Below are positions 7,927-16,894 of a DNA stretch of 64,000 bases, piece after piece. Source of the stretch: Ignavibacteria bacterium (GTDB lineage: Bacteria; Bacteroidota; Ignavibacteria; Ignavibacteriales; Ignavibacteriaceae); the NCBI GenBank assembly GCA_030684555.1, contig JAUXVN010000129.1, forward strand, positions 2,501-66,500, read 5' to 3'. The notes beneath the pieces were generated by a model that was given only the letters and a program-made list of their open reading frames with translations, made no database searches and was not told where the DNA came from. Every line of letters begins with the position of its first letter. The first letter of the stretch is position 1. The position numbers and the translations under genes were made by a program.

Positions 7927-10098
7927 TTGAAGCTCCAAACCTTATTAAACGAATCAATCTTGATGTTCATTGATTCTATTTTATACTCTTACGCTCAAAT
8001 ATTTTTTTCGAACAGGAGGTGGCTTGGGGCAATTATTCTATTTGTTACACTACTATTCCCCACTGTTGGTTTAATGGGGCTTCTCGGAGTGATTATAGCC
8101 AATATTACCGCCGCAATTCTGAAATTTGATCAGTCAAAAATAAAAAGCGGATTTTATGGATTTAACGGTATTTTATTTGGTGTAGCTGCAGGTTACTACT
8201 ATGAGCTAAGTTTTTTCATGCTCATGCTTATACCGGTATTTCTGATTATCACTTTTTTTATTTCTGCTGTGTTAGAGCATTATTTAGCAGTAGCCTTCAA
8301 TCTTCCCGGATTGAGTCTTCCCTTTATTTTTTCTTTATACATCTTTATAATTTTTCTGACTAATTATAGTAACATACAAGTTCACCATCTGAATTTTCCG
8401 TACGACAATATTTTTGCAAGTCTGCCAATATTCATTAAAAATTACTTTAAGTCTTTAGCTTTAATAGTTTTCCAGCCGAGTGTATTTGCAGGAATTCTTT
8501 TATCAATTGGGATTCTAATTTTTTCAAGAGTTTTATTTGTCCTTAGTATTGTGAGTTATAGTTTGTCAGCAATTTTATTGACTCTGATATTACCCGTCCA
8601 AGCAGAACAACTTGCAATATTAGTAGGATTTAATGCGATTCTAACTGCCTTTGCACTTGGTGGAGTTTTAATCCTTCCATCACCAAAAAGTTTTTTGTTA
8701 GTTTTAATTTCTACATTAATTGTAGTTATCTTCGCAGGATTTTTCCACAGATTATTAAATGGTACACTTCTACCACTTTTAGTTCTTCCATTCAACTTTA
8801 TAGTTCTTTTCACAATCTATAGTTTGAAATTTAGAAAAGAGCAGAGTGAATTGGAATTGTTATACTTTGCTCCCGGCTCACCTGAAGAAAATTTGTACTA
8901 TCATCAGAATAGAAAAAACCGATTTGACAGATTCAAATATTTTTTCCCGGAACTTCCATTTTTTGGTGAGTGGTTTGTTTCACAAGGTTTTGATGGCAGT
9001 TATACTCATAAAGATGCTTGGAAGTATGCCTGGGATTTTGTAGTAGTTGATGAGAAAAATTCTCAGTTTTCAAATGAAGGGAATCAATTAACCGATTACT
9101 ATTGTTACAAACTTCCTGTATCGTCACCACTGGATGGAAAGGTTGTGAAGGTTGCAAGTTCTATCCCAAATAATGAAGTTGGAGATGTTAATCTCGATAA
9201 GAATTGGGGGAATACGGTAATCATTGATCACGGTGAAGGCTTATTTAGTGCAGCTTCACATTTAGATTCTGATACAATTAAATTGAAGGAAAATGATTAT
9301 GTTTTAAAGGGAGATGTTATTGGACTATGCGGAAATAGTGGTCGTTCACCATATCCTCATATTCATTTTCAATTTCAATTGACTGATAAAATCGGGGACA
9401 AAACTTACCGTTTTCCATTTGCACATTTTATCGAAAAGCGAGAGGACAAACTAATCGCCAGAAGTTTTGATTATCCTGACGAGAACAGCATAGTACAAAA
9501 TATTGTAATACATAAAACAATTAAAAAAGCATTTGGATTAAGATTAGGTGATAAAATTACTCTTCAGTGTTCGATAAATGAAAAAACTTTTACCGAGGAA
9601 TGGGAAGTAAAAGTCGACATCTACAATATGCTCTATATAGAGAACAATAATCACGAAACTGCATTCATCTATCTTACAGATAAAGTTTTCTATTTTTCTC
9701 ATTACTTGGGCGGGAAATCATCTGCACTTTATCACTTCTTTCTGTTAGCATATCAAGTTCCATTATGCTATCACGCCAATCTTGAATGGAAGGATCAATA
9801 TTCACTCTCACAGTTAACGGGAACATCAATAAGATATTTAACCGAGTTCTTCCTTTCGTTTAAGAATTTCATAAAAGCTGAAGGAAGTTTCAAATATTTA
9901 GAACGTGATGAAAAGAGCGATTCATTTATAATCGATAATAAAATCGAATTAAAAGGAACAGGCGTTCTTAAATCATTTAAGAAAACAATGTCCGGTCAGA
10001 TTAAAATAAATGGAGATGGAGAAATCGAATCATTTCATTTTATTAATGCTAACAACTCAAAATTTAATGCTACTTTAACAAGCAATAATGGAGATTGA
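7927..10098 (+). CDS. Urea-transporter-like membrane protein fused to M23 peptidase
   Basis: A 723-residue fusion. Residues ~1-300 are a polytopic membrane domain with the urea-transporter signature GFYGFNGILFG (75-85) and a degenerate second-half copy VGFNAILTAFALGG (233-246), matching the internal twofold of UT channels. Residues ~345-490 are a LytM/M23 metallopeptidase with putative zinc ligands H361, D370 and H480 (HIHFQ) and catalytic H445 (AASHLD). Residues 500-723 have no motif I recognise. The start is a TTG with CAGGA upstream. The gene is 19 bp after the decarboxylase and overlaps the next gene, placing it in the cassette. The peptidase should face the periplasm and act on peptidoglycan or a peptide. 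Confidence 0.85.
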   Translation: MKLQTLLNESILMFIDSILYSYAQIFFSNRRWLGAIILFVTLLFPTVGLMGLLGVIIANITAAILKFDQSKIKSGFYGFNGILFGVAAGYYYELSFFMLMLIPVFLIITFFISAVLEHYLAVAFNLPGLSLPFIFSLYIFIIFLTNYSNIQVHHLNFPYDNIFASLPIFIKNYFKSLALIVFQPSVFAGILLSIGILIFSRVLFVLSIVSYSLSAILLTLILPVQAEQLAILVGFNAILTAFALGGVLILPSPKSFLLVLISTLIVVIFAGFFHRLLNGTLLPLLVLPFNFIVLFTIYSLKFRKEQSELELLYFAPGSPEENLYYHQNRKNRFDRFKYFFPELPFFGEWFVSQGFDGSYTHKDAWKYAWDFVVVDEKNSQFSNEGNQLTDYYCYKLPVSSPLDGKVVKVASSIPNNEVGDVNLDKNWGNTVIIDHGEGLFSAASHLDSDTIKLKENDYVLKGDVIGLCGNSGRSPYPHIHFQFQLTDKIGDKTYRFPFAHFIEKREDKLIARSFDYPDENSIVQNIVIHKTIKKAFGLRLGDKITLQCSINEKTFTEEWEVKVDIYNMLYIENNNHETAFIYLTDKVFYFSHYLGGKSSALYHFFLLAYQVPLCYHANLEWKDQYSLSQLTGTSIRYLTEFFLSFKNFIKAEGSFKYLERDEKSDSFIIDNKIELKGTGVLKSFKKTMSGQIKINGDGEIESFHFINANNSKFNATLTSNNGD

Positions 10099-10100
10099 TT

Positions 10101-10736
10101 TTGAAAAATTATATCATAACAGGTTTTTTAACATCGACAATAATTATACTGTTTTTTGTCACACAACTTTTATCCCAGCAAAAGGATAGCAGAATAATCG
10201 CTTTCAATTCATCAATTAAATATGAAATTAAAGGTGATTACAAAAATGCAGCTTCGGAAATCCAAAAAATTTATTCTGAGAACAAAAATAATTACTTAAT
10301 CAATTTAAGGTTGGGCTGGCTAAACTATATCTTAAAAGATTATGCTAAGTCTTTGGATTATTACAATACTGCATCTCAATTAAATAAAGAAAGTATTGAG
10401 GCGAAAATTGGCTCAACTTACCCACTTTCAGCTTTGGGTAAATGGGATGAAATAGTAGAAATCTATAAAAACATTCTCAAGGTTGATGCAAATAATTATA
10501 CAGCAAATTTGAAATTAGGTCAAATTTTTCTTGAGAGATATGATTATGCAACTGCAAAGAAATATTTAGAGAAGATAAACAAACTTTATCCGGCAGAGTT
10601 TGAACCAAATTTATCGCTTGGATATACGTACTATTATTTAGGCAACATCCAAAAGGCAAAAGAACTCTTTACATACGTATTAATGCTGGATGAAAACAAT
10701 TCATTAGCATTATCAGGTTTAAAATTAATCAAATAG
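10101..10736 (+). CDS. TPR-repeat protein with N-terminal signal/anchor
   Basis: About 211 residues with an N-terminal hydrophobic segment (NYIITGFLTSTIIILFFVTQLL) followed by about five TPR units (for example LGWLNYILKDYAKSLDYYNTA and LSLGYTYYYLGNIQKAKELF). I choose the TTG at 10101 because GGAG at 10090-10093 is seven bases before it; the in-frame TTG at 10095 sits almost on top of that site. It is likely periplasmic and likely a partner-binding scaffold for the M23/urea-transporter fusion upstream and the barrel downstream. Confidence 0.75.
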   Translation: MKNYIITGFLTSTIIILFFVTQLLSQQKDSRIIAFNSSIKYEIKGDYKNAASEIQKIYSENKNNYLINLRLGWLNYILKDYAKSLDYYNTASQLNKESIEAKIGSTYPLSALGKWDEIVEIYKNILKVDANNYTANLKLGQIFLERYDYATAKKYLEKINKLYPAEFEPNLSLGYTYYYLGNIQKAKELFTYVLMLDENNSLALSGLKLIK

Positions 10737-10761
10737 TATTCAGTTTTCCGGGAAAAATATT

Positions 10762-11595
10762 TTGAAATTTCTTGTCTTTACTTTCTTACTGTTGAGTCTG
10801 TTTAATCAGTCTTCATTTGCAGATTCAACTTTTGTAGCTCCATCATATTTTTTTACATATGGTGACTATTCGAATAAATCATACTCGATTTCCAATGCCG
10901 TTTACCTTTCTACATATCTGACAGATAGAATCACCTTAGTAAACCATTATGAATATTTAAATATAAATCTTAGAAAAGATTCAACATATAAGCAGCACAC
11001 GCTGCTTGGCGGAGCAATTGTTAACTTCTTCCCGTACTATCTTAAATTCTTTTACAGTTACAAGAGGGGTGATTATTTAATTGATAATAATAAAATATAC
11101 TCTGATCATACAAATCTTTATTCAATAGAAGCTATTTATTATCGAAATCTTTTTTATTTGGGATTAAGTTATTCATTTGAAAATGCAATTGGTATTCTCA
11201 ACACGAATAACCTTACACATCAACAAATTCATCAGGTAACCGGCAGAATTGAATATATTGTTTCCCCTTCTCTTTATTCATCCCTTCGTCCAAATTATAG
11301 TGCCTTAAAAGACGGTCGCAAACTTTACTCAGTGTCGGGAAAGGTTACATATTTCCCGATAATAAGTACATCAATTAAACTTTACGGGTTTTATGGAGAA
11401 AGAGCATACTATTTTGATAATGATATTTTAACTCTATTTAATCAAGATGAAACTCAAAAATATCAAGCCGGTATTCAATTAGATTATTACCCATCATATT
11501 ATATGATGCTTTCAACCGGGTTCCAACATACAAAGTTTCAATCGTTTAGTATTAATTATTTTGTTGCCGGTATTCGCTACGGACTATTTATTTAA
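10762..11595 (+). CDS. Small outer-membrane beta-barrel protein
   Basis: A 277-residue exported protein starting at TTG. The signal peptide is 1-20 (ending SSFADS). The body is dense in Tyr/Phe and alternates polar and hydrophobic residues (NHYEYLNINLRKDS, FYSYKRGDYLIDN, SSLRPNYSALKDG), ending FVAGIRYGLFI, typical of a 10-14-strand barrel. The pairing with a TPR protein just upstream (25 bp) recalls YaiO-type barrels, but this is only a resemblance. It is the last gene of the cassette before a hairpin at 11611-11639. Confidence 0.7.
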   Translation: MKFLVFTFLLLSLFNQSSFADSTFVAPSYFFTYGDYSNKSYSISNAVYLSTYLTDRITLVNHYEYLNINLRKDSTYKQHTLLGGAIVNFFPYYLKFFYSYKRGDYLIDNNKIYSDHTNLYSIEAIYYRNLFYLGLSYSFENAIGILNTNNLTHQQIHQVTGRIEYIVSPSLYSSLRPNYSALKDGRKLYSVSGKVTYFPIISTSIKLYGFYGERAYYFDNDILTLFNQDETQKYQAGIQLDYYPSYYMMLSTGFQHTKFQSFSINYFVAGIRYGLFI

Positions 11596-11610
11596 TCGTC
11601 GATTATTGAT

Positions 11611-11639
11611 ATTTTGGTTTATTATTAATAATCCAAAAT
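11611..11639. terminator. Hairpin between barrel gene and anmK
   Basis: ATTTTGG at 11611-11617 pairs with CCAAAAT at 11633-11639, with further TTATTA/TAATAA pairing inside. It has no T-tract on the plus strand. It ends three bases before the anmK ATG, so it could end the upstream transcript imperfectly or mask the anmK start. Confidence 0.35.
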
Positions 11640-11642
11640 GTT

Positions 11643-12836
11643 ATGAATATTGATGCCCTTTATAAAATTAGCAAGAAAAATAAAAAACTAATAATCGGTT
11701 TAATGTCCGGAACATCTCTTGACGGAATTGACATCGTTTTAATTGAGGTTAAAGGAAATGGTCTTTTAACCAAAATCAAACAAATAGCGTTTGAGACTTA
11801 CCCGCTTCCCTCGAATCTGAAAAAGATGATTCATCGCAATGCTGAATTCAAAGGGGGAAATGTCACTGAATTATGTCAATTAAATTTTTTAATTGCACGA
11901 ATATATGCTGACTCCGTTTTGATATTCCTGAAAAAACTAAATTTAACTCCTCTACAAATTGATGTTATTGGAACACATGGACAAACAATTCACCATCTTC
12001 CGAAAAAAGAACTGATGTTTGGATATAATTCAGCTTCAACATTGCAAATAGGTGATCCATCGGTTTTGGCTAAGTTAACCGGCATCTTAACAATTGGTGA
12101 TTTCAGAGTTGCCGATGTTGCTTTAGGTGGCCAAGGTGCCCCGCTTGTTCCATATTTTGATTATATCATGTACACATCAAAAACAAAAAATCGAGCACTC
12201 CTCAACATCGGTGGTATTTCTAATATTACTGCAATTCCTAAAAATGCCGATATTAAAAGTTTAATCGCTTTTGATACTGGTCCTGGCAATATGTTAATTG
12301 ATCAGATTGCAAAAAAATATTTTAACAAACCATTTGATAAAAATGGGACATTTGCATCGAAAGGAGAAGTTAATTCATCTCTGTTAAAAAAACTTTTTGC
12401 AGAAGATAGGTTCACAAAAATAAAACCACCAAAATCATCCGGTCGTGAATATTACGGAAAAAATTTCCTCCCGTCTTTTTATAAGTTGATGGATGAGCTT
12501 AATAAATACGATGTAATCGCTGCCATAACTTATTATACAGCAAAAACGATTCATCATAATTATACAAAGTATATTGAGAATAAAATCAAAATAGATGAGT
12601 TGTTTGTGAGCGGTGGAGGTGCACTGAACAAGACTTTATTGAACTACTTACAATCACAATTTGGAAACAGAGTTGATGTAAAGATTAGTGATAATCTTGG
12701 TATTTCAGTAGAATCAAAAGAAGCAATTTGTTTTGCCGTTTTGGCGAACGAAACTTTAAGTGGAAATGCAGCGAATGTAATCTCAGTAACAGGGGCATCA
12801 AGCCCTACAATATTGGGTAAAATATGCCTCCCTTAA
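11643..12836 (+). CDS. anmK: Anhydro-N-acetylmuramic acid kinase
   Basis: Cleaves and phosphorylates 1,6-anhydro-MurNAc to MurNAc-6-phosphate in peptidoglycan recycling. The 397-residue protein has the family ASKHA motifs: LMSGTSLDGIDI (~20-31), GTHGQTIHH, the IGDFRVADVALGGQGAPLVP stretch, GGISNIT, FDTGPGNMLID and SGGGALN near the C-terminus. Length is usual. It overlaps the next gene by 13 bases. It follows a cassette with an M23 peptidase, which would fit a cell-wall theme, although a hairpin separates them. Confidence 0.95.
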   Translation: MNIDALYKISKKNKKLIIGLMSGTSLDGIDIVLIEVKGNGLLTKIKQIAFETYPLPSNLKKMIHRNAEFKGGNVTELCQLNFLIARIYADSVLIFLKKLNLTPLQIDVIGTHGQTIHHLPKKELMFGYNSASTLQIGDPSVLAKLTGILTIGDFRVADVALGGQGAPLVPYFDYIMYTSKTKNRALLNIGGISNITAIPKNADIKSLIAFDTGPGNMLIDQIAKKYFNKPFDKNGTFASKGEVNSSLLKKLFAEDRFTKIKPPKSSGREYYGKNFLPSFYKLMDELNKYDVIAAITYYTAKTIHHNYTKYIENKIKIDELFVSGGGALNKTLLNYLQSQFGNRVDVKISDNLGISVESKEAICFAVLANETLSGNAANVISVTGASSPTILGKICLP

Positions 12837-13717
12837 AAGTTCTGATTACAGGTGGAAGCGGTTTACTTGGACAATATCTCAATATTGAGTTTTCAAAACA
12901 CTTCGATATACTAACTCTTAATAATTCGGTAATTGGAAATGTTAAATCATTTAACAATCAATCCGTCGATATTACCGATTTTCGTAAGTTGAAAATAATT
13001 TTTGAGGGATTTAGACCGGATGTTGTGTTCCATACCGCAGGGATTTCAAATGTTCAAATTGCAGATACACTAACACCAAGCGAAGTTTTTAATATCAATG
13101 TAAAATCAACCGAAAACATTGCACAACTTTGCGATAAATTTAACAGTAAATTATTTTACACATCAACTGACTTAGTTTATGCAGGTTATCGCGGTTCTAT
13201 GTTAAAGGAAGAATCTAAATTGATACCATTATCTCTTTATGCTGAAACTAAATTAATGGGAGAAATTAAGATACAAGAAACATTAGGCAACTTTGTGATA
13301 TTGAGAACAGCGTTATTATTCGGTTATGGACTCCCCCCTCGAACCAACTTCTTTCAACAAATGGTTATTGATCTTAAAGGTGGAAAAGTTGTAAATCTTT
13401 TTACTGATCAATTTAGAACACCACTCTCTTTAGCAGAAGCAGCCTCGTTTTCTGTTGAATTAATAAAGAGAAATATAAGTGGTGAGATAATTAACTTTGG
13501 TGGAGCTGAAAGAATATCCCGATATGAGTTGGGAGAAATGGTTTGTGAATTACTGAAAATCGACAAACAACTACTAAATCCGATTACGATGGATCAGATT
13601 CCCGGAGTTCCTATTGTAACCGATGTTTCAATGGATACATCCAAATTAAGATCATTCGGAATAAAGCAGCTCTCTTTGCAAAAGTCTATTCAAAATGTTC
13701 TCTCACAATTTAATTAA
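12824..13717 (+). CDS. SDR reductase, dTDP-4-dehydrorhamnose reductase (RfbD) family
   Basis: A 297-residue extended SDR of the RmlD type: NAD(P)-binding TGGSGLLGQYL at 9-19, active-site STD in FYTSTDLVY, and YxxxK in LYAETKLMGE, then a substrate-binding C-domain. It would reduce a dTDP-4-keto sugar and could supply the last step for the rfbB product at 0.2-1.2 kb. The gene overlaps anmK by 13 bases, so the two are co-translated. Related SDRs acting on other sugars or on tRNA/S-adenosylmethionine partner proteins cannot be excluded, so no symbol is given. Confidence 0.8.
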   Translation: MPPLKVLITGGSGLLGQYLNIEFSKHFDILTLNNSVIGNVKSFNNQSVDITDFRKLKIIFEGFRPDVVFHTAGISNVQIADTLTPSEVFNINVKSTENIAQLCDKFNSKLFYTSTDLVYAGYRGSMLKEESKLIPLSLYAETKLMGEIKIQETLGNFVILRTALLFGYGLPPRTNFFQQMVIDLKGGKVVNLFTDQFRTPLSLAEAASFSVELIKRNISGEIINFGGAERISRYELGEMVCELLKIDKQLLNPITMDQIPGVPIVTDVSMDTSKLRSFGIKQLSLQKSIQNVLSQFN

Positions 13718-13731
13718 GTAAAGGTAAAAAG

Positions 13732-14583
13732 TTGGAACAACTACTCGGAGCTCATACATCAATTCAAGGGGGAGTATCGGCAGCGGTTGACCTCGCTGAA
13801 AAACTAAAGTTTACTGCAATGCAGATATTCACAAAAAATAATAATCAATGGAAGGGGAAACCTTTATCAGACGAAGAAATTAATTCGTATAAATTGAAGT
13901 TGAAAGATTCCGGGATAAAATTTGTAGTCTCCCATGATTCCTACCTAATTAATCTTTGTGCAAAAGATGAGGAAATTTTACAAAAATCACGAGACGCATT
14001 TTTGGATGAACTAACTCGCTGTGAATTGTTAGATATTCCCTTCTTGAATTTTCATCCTGGTGCTCATGGCGGGAACGGAGAAGATTACGGAATTAAACTG
14101 ATTGCAGAATCTTTAAACATTGTTCACTCAAAAACTAAAAACTTCAAAGTTAAAAGCATGCTCGAAGTTACTGCAGGACAAGGAACTGCATTGGGTTACA
14201 AATTTGAACACTTAGCCAATATAATCGATCTTGTTGAACATAAAGAAAGAATGTCAGTTTGTATTGATACAGCACATATATTTGCTGCAGGTTATAATAT
14301 CAAAGATGAAAAAGAATATAAAAAAGTTATTAATGATTTTGAAAAAATAGTCGGACTTTCCAGATTAAATTGTTTCCACATAAACGACAGTAAAAAAGAA
14401 CTCGGCTCACGAGTAGATCGTCACGACCATATAGGAAAAGGATTTATTGGTGTTGAAGGTTTTAGAAATATTATGAACGACAAACGATTGACGCATATTC
14501 CAAAGATACTCGAAACTCCAAAAGGGAAAGAGCAATTAGAAGATTTAGAAAATCTTTCTGTACTTAAAAGTTTGATTAGATAA
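13732..14583 (+). CDS. nfo: Endonuclease IV (AP endonuclease)
   Basis: Zinc-dependent AP endonuclease of base excision repair. 283 residues, TIM-barrel family with metal ligands visible in order: H68 (VSHDSYL), H108 (NFHPGAHGG), E145 (MLEVTAGQG), D179 and H182 (CIDTAHIFAAGY), H216 (FHINDSK), D229 and H231 (RVDRHDHIG). The start is TTG at 13732 with AAGGT eight bases upstream. It ends the plus-strand group and converges with the DUF1460 gene with three bases between the stops. Confidence 0.96.
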   Translation: MEQLLGAHTSIQGGVSAAVDLAEKLKFTAMQIFTKNNNQWKGKPLSDEEINSYKLKLKDSGIKFVVSHDSYLINLCAKDEEILQKSRDAFLDELTRCELLDIPFLNFHPGAHGGNGEDYGIKLIAESLNIVHSKTKNFKVKSMLEVTAGQGTALGYKFEHLANIIDLVEHKERMSVCIDTAHIFAAGYNIKDEKEYKKVINDFEKIVGLSRLNCFHINDSKKELGSRVDRHDHIGKGFIGVEGFRNIMNDKRLTHIPKILETPKGKEQLEDLENLSVLKSLIR

Positions 14584-14586
14584 TCA

Positions 14587-15432
14587 CTACGGTTCTAATG
14601 GTCGAAGAACAATAATCCCGGTATGCTTTTTGATTTTAGAAAGATATTCGTGCAAAGTAGTTTCAGTAATCTGAACTTTTGATCCAACAATCGGTGCATG
14701 CATAAAATGAATTTCACCATCACTCATTTTTACTGCAATTCCGACATGTGATATATCAAGTCCCTTTAGATTTGTTGATATCGCGATCAGATCACCGTTC
14801 TGAATTTTACTCTCGAAATTATTTACTCCAGATTTCGGAATATAAAAGTATTCTCGTTTGTTAATTTCTTTTTCTTGAGAAGAAATTACAGGGATATAAA
14901 CCGGATTTGATTTCAACATTTGATAAGAATCCGGATTTTTGGACATAAAGCCGACATTAAATTTAATCGCTTTTCCACCAATTTCTTTTGTAACATCTTT
15001 AACAATTCCTTTTTTGGTATTACTAAAAATCCAATCAGAGAAATAATGTAATCGAGAAGGATAACCATCAATTATTCCATCACGGTAACGAATGTAGGTT
15101 AATTCATTTTTATAATCTTCGAAAGTGAATTTTTGTTTTTTAATAGAACGAGCAAATGTAACGGCTGTTTCAAGAAAAGTTGTACAATCCAAACCGGTTA
15201 AATTTATGACTAACTCTTCATCCCCTTTAGTTTCAAGGGTGTGAGCCACATAATCTGTATTAAGAAAAGTTTTTCCAACTTCAGCAACAAGATCGCCAAT
15301 TTTTAAATTTTCTAATTTCTTATCGATAACAAGTTGAAATTTTGAATTACAAACTTCAACATCCTTTTCTGAAAATACTTGTCCAAATGAAATGGTTGAA
15401 ATAAGAAGGAGTAAATAAATAATATTTTTCAT
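14587..15432 (-). CDS. Exported DUF1460 (NlpC/P60-like) cell-wall hydrolase
   Basis: A 281-residue exported protein, signal peptide 1-17. The DUF1460 core shows the catalytic C83 in GLDCTTFLET, then YRDGIIDGYPSRLHYFSDWI, and a late His in DISHVGIAVKM. Characterised relatives are amidases of the NlpC/P60 clan acting on peptidoglycan stem peptides. Its start codon overlaps the end of dnaB by four bases, an odd pairing with a replication gene that is probably only positional. Confidence 0.85.
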   Translation of the reverse strand: MKNIIYLLLLISTISFGQVFSEKDVEVCNSKFQLVIDKKLENLKIGDLVAEVGKTFLNTDYVAHTLETKGDEELVINLTGLDCTTFLETAVTFARSIKKQKFTFEDYKNELTYIRYRDGIIDGYPSRLHYFSDWIFSNTKKGIVKDVTKEIGGKAIKFNVGFMSKNPDSYQMLKSNPVYIPVISSQEKEINKREYFYIPKSGVNNFESKIQNGDLIAISTNLKGLDISHVGIAVKMSDGEIHFMHAPIVGSKVQITETTLHEYLSKIKKHTGIIVLRPLEP

Positions 15433-16859
15433 ATCGGAAAATCCTCTTCCTGTTGAACAGGAGTTATTTGATTTGTTTCAATTTGTCTAAAATGTTCACG
15501 GCTCTCAAAACGCGCATACTCTTTAATAAATGATAATTGTATATCACCTACCGGACCATTCCTCTGTTTTGCAATTATCACTTCCGCCATACCTTGTGTT
15601 GAGTTCCCATTATTGTCGGTTGTAATTCCGTAATATTCAGGTCTGTTAAGAAACATGACAACGTCAGCATCTTGTTCTATTGAGCCTGACTCGCGTAAAT
15701 CCGAAAGTTGAGGTCTTTTATCAGTACGTGCTTCAACCGCACGATTAAGCTGAGCTAATGCAAGTATCGGAATATTTAATTCTTTAGCTAATGCTTTTAA
15801 AGATCGTGATATTTGTGAAATTTCTCTTTCACGACTTTCAGACCTTGCTGGACCTTGAATTAACTGAAGATAATCTAAAACTATTAAACCAATATTTTTT
15901 TCTGCCTTCAACCGCCGTGCTTTAGCCCTAATTTCAAGAATAGTTTGAGCAGGTGCATCATCAACATAAATAGGGGCTTCAATGAGCTTAGAAGCTATTT
16001 TACCGAGTTTCATACCATCTTCACCCGGCAATTTACCGGTTCTCACTTTATGTGCATCTAATCTGCCTTCAGCACAAATTAAACGTATTACCAATTGAAT
16101 TGTAGCCATTTCGAGACTGAAAAAAGCAACCGGAATACGAAACTGCATTGCAGCGTTTCTGGTTAAAGAAAGTGCGAAAGCAGTTTTTCCCATTGATGGG
16201 CGGGCTGCAAGAATTATAAGATCTGACTTTTGGAAACCGCCGAGTATTTCATCCAAATCATAGAATCCTGTTGGAACTGAAAATTGTTTATAATCAGAAG
16301 AGTGAATAGCTTCAATATATTCTAATGCTGAACGAACAGCTCTATCCATATCCTGATACGAGCTTTTCATATATTGTTCTGTTATTTCAAAAATTTTGCG
16401 TTGTGCAAAGTCGAGAATATCAAAAGCATCTTCACTGCTTTGGTAAGCTTCTTGAGCAACTTCGTGAGTAGCAGTTATTAAATTACGAAGTATTGCTTTT
16501 TCAAGAATGATTTTGGCGTGGTAAGTAACATTTGCAGCAGATGATATATCTTGTGCAAGTTGACTGAGATAAACTGCACCTCCTACAGATTCAATTTTAC
16601 CTGATTTTCTTAACTCTTCGTAGAGCGTAACAGTGTCAATTGGTTCGTTTGATTCGAAAAGACTTTGCATCGCTTCAAAAACAATTCTATTCTTTGGAGA
16701 ATAAAATGCAGAGGGATCAAGCAACTCGATTGCTTTAGGAACTGCATCTTTTTCGATCATCATTGCACCCAATACCGAAGCCTCAATCTCTATTGCAGAA
16801 GGTAAAATTAAATCTCTTGGAAGACTTCTTAACGGGGTATCTTTTTTTGTTCTAGCCAT
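15429..16859 (-). CDS. dnaB: Replicative DNA helicase
   Basis: 476-residue DnaB. The N-terminal domain (~15-120, with EIEASVLGAMM) is followed by a linker and the RecA-like core: Walker A ARPSMGKTA (219-227), Walker B LIVLDYLQLI, AQLNRAVEAR and DLRESGSIEQDADVV. It unwinds DNA at the fork as a hexamer with DnaG. No intein interrupts it. It lies downstream of the udg/coaBC/rpoZ/gmk run in the same direction. Confidence 0.97.
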   Translation of the reverse strand: MARTKKDTPLRSLPRDLILPSAIEIEASVLGAMMIEKDAVPKAIELLDPSAFYSPKNRIVFEAMQSLFESNEPIDTVTLYEELRKSGKIESVGGAVYLSQLAQDISSAANVTYHAKIILEKAILRNLITATHEVAQEAYQSSEDAFDILDFAQRKIFEITEQYMKSSYQDMDRAVRSALEYIEAIHSSDYKQFSVPTGFYDLDEILGGFQKSDLIILAARPSMGKTAFALSLTRNAAMQFRIPVAFFSLEMATIQLVIRLICAEGRLDAHKVRTGKLPGEDGMKLGKIASKLIEAPIYVDDAPAQTILEIRAKARRLKAEKNIGLIVLDYLQLIQGPARSESREREISQISRSLKALAKELNIPILALAQLNRAVEARTDKRPQLSDLRESGSIEQDADVVMFLNRPEYYGITTDNNGNSTQGMAEVIIAKQRNGPVGDIQLSFIKEYARFESREHFRQIETNQITPVQQEEDFPI

Positions 16860-16894
16860 ATTTAATAATTTATTTTACTTTGACAGACGATCTA

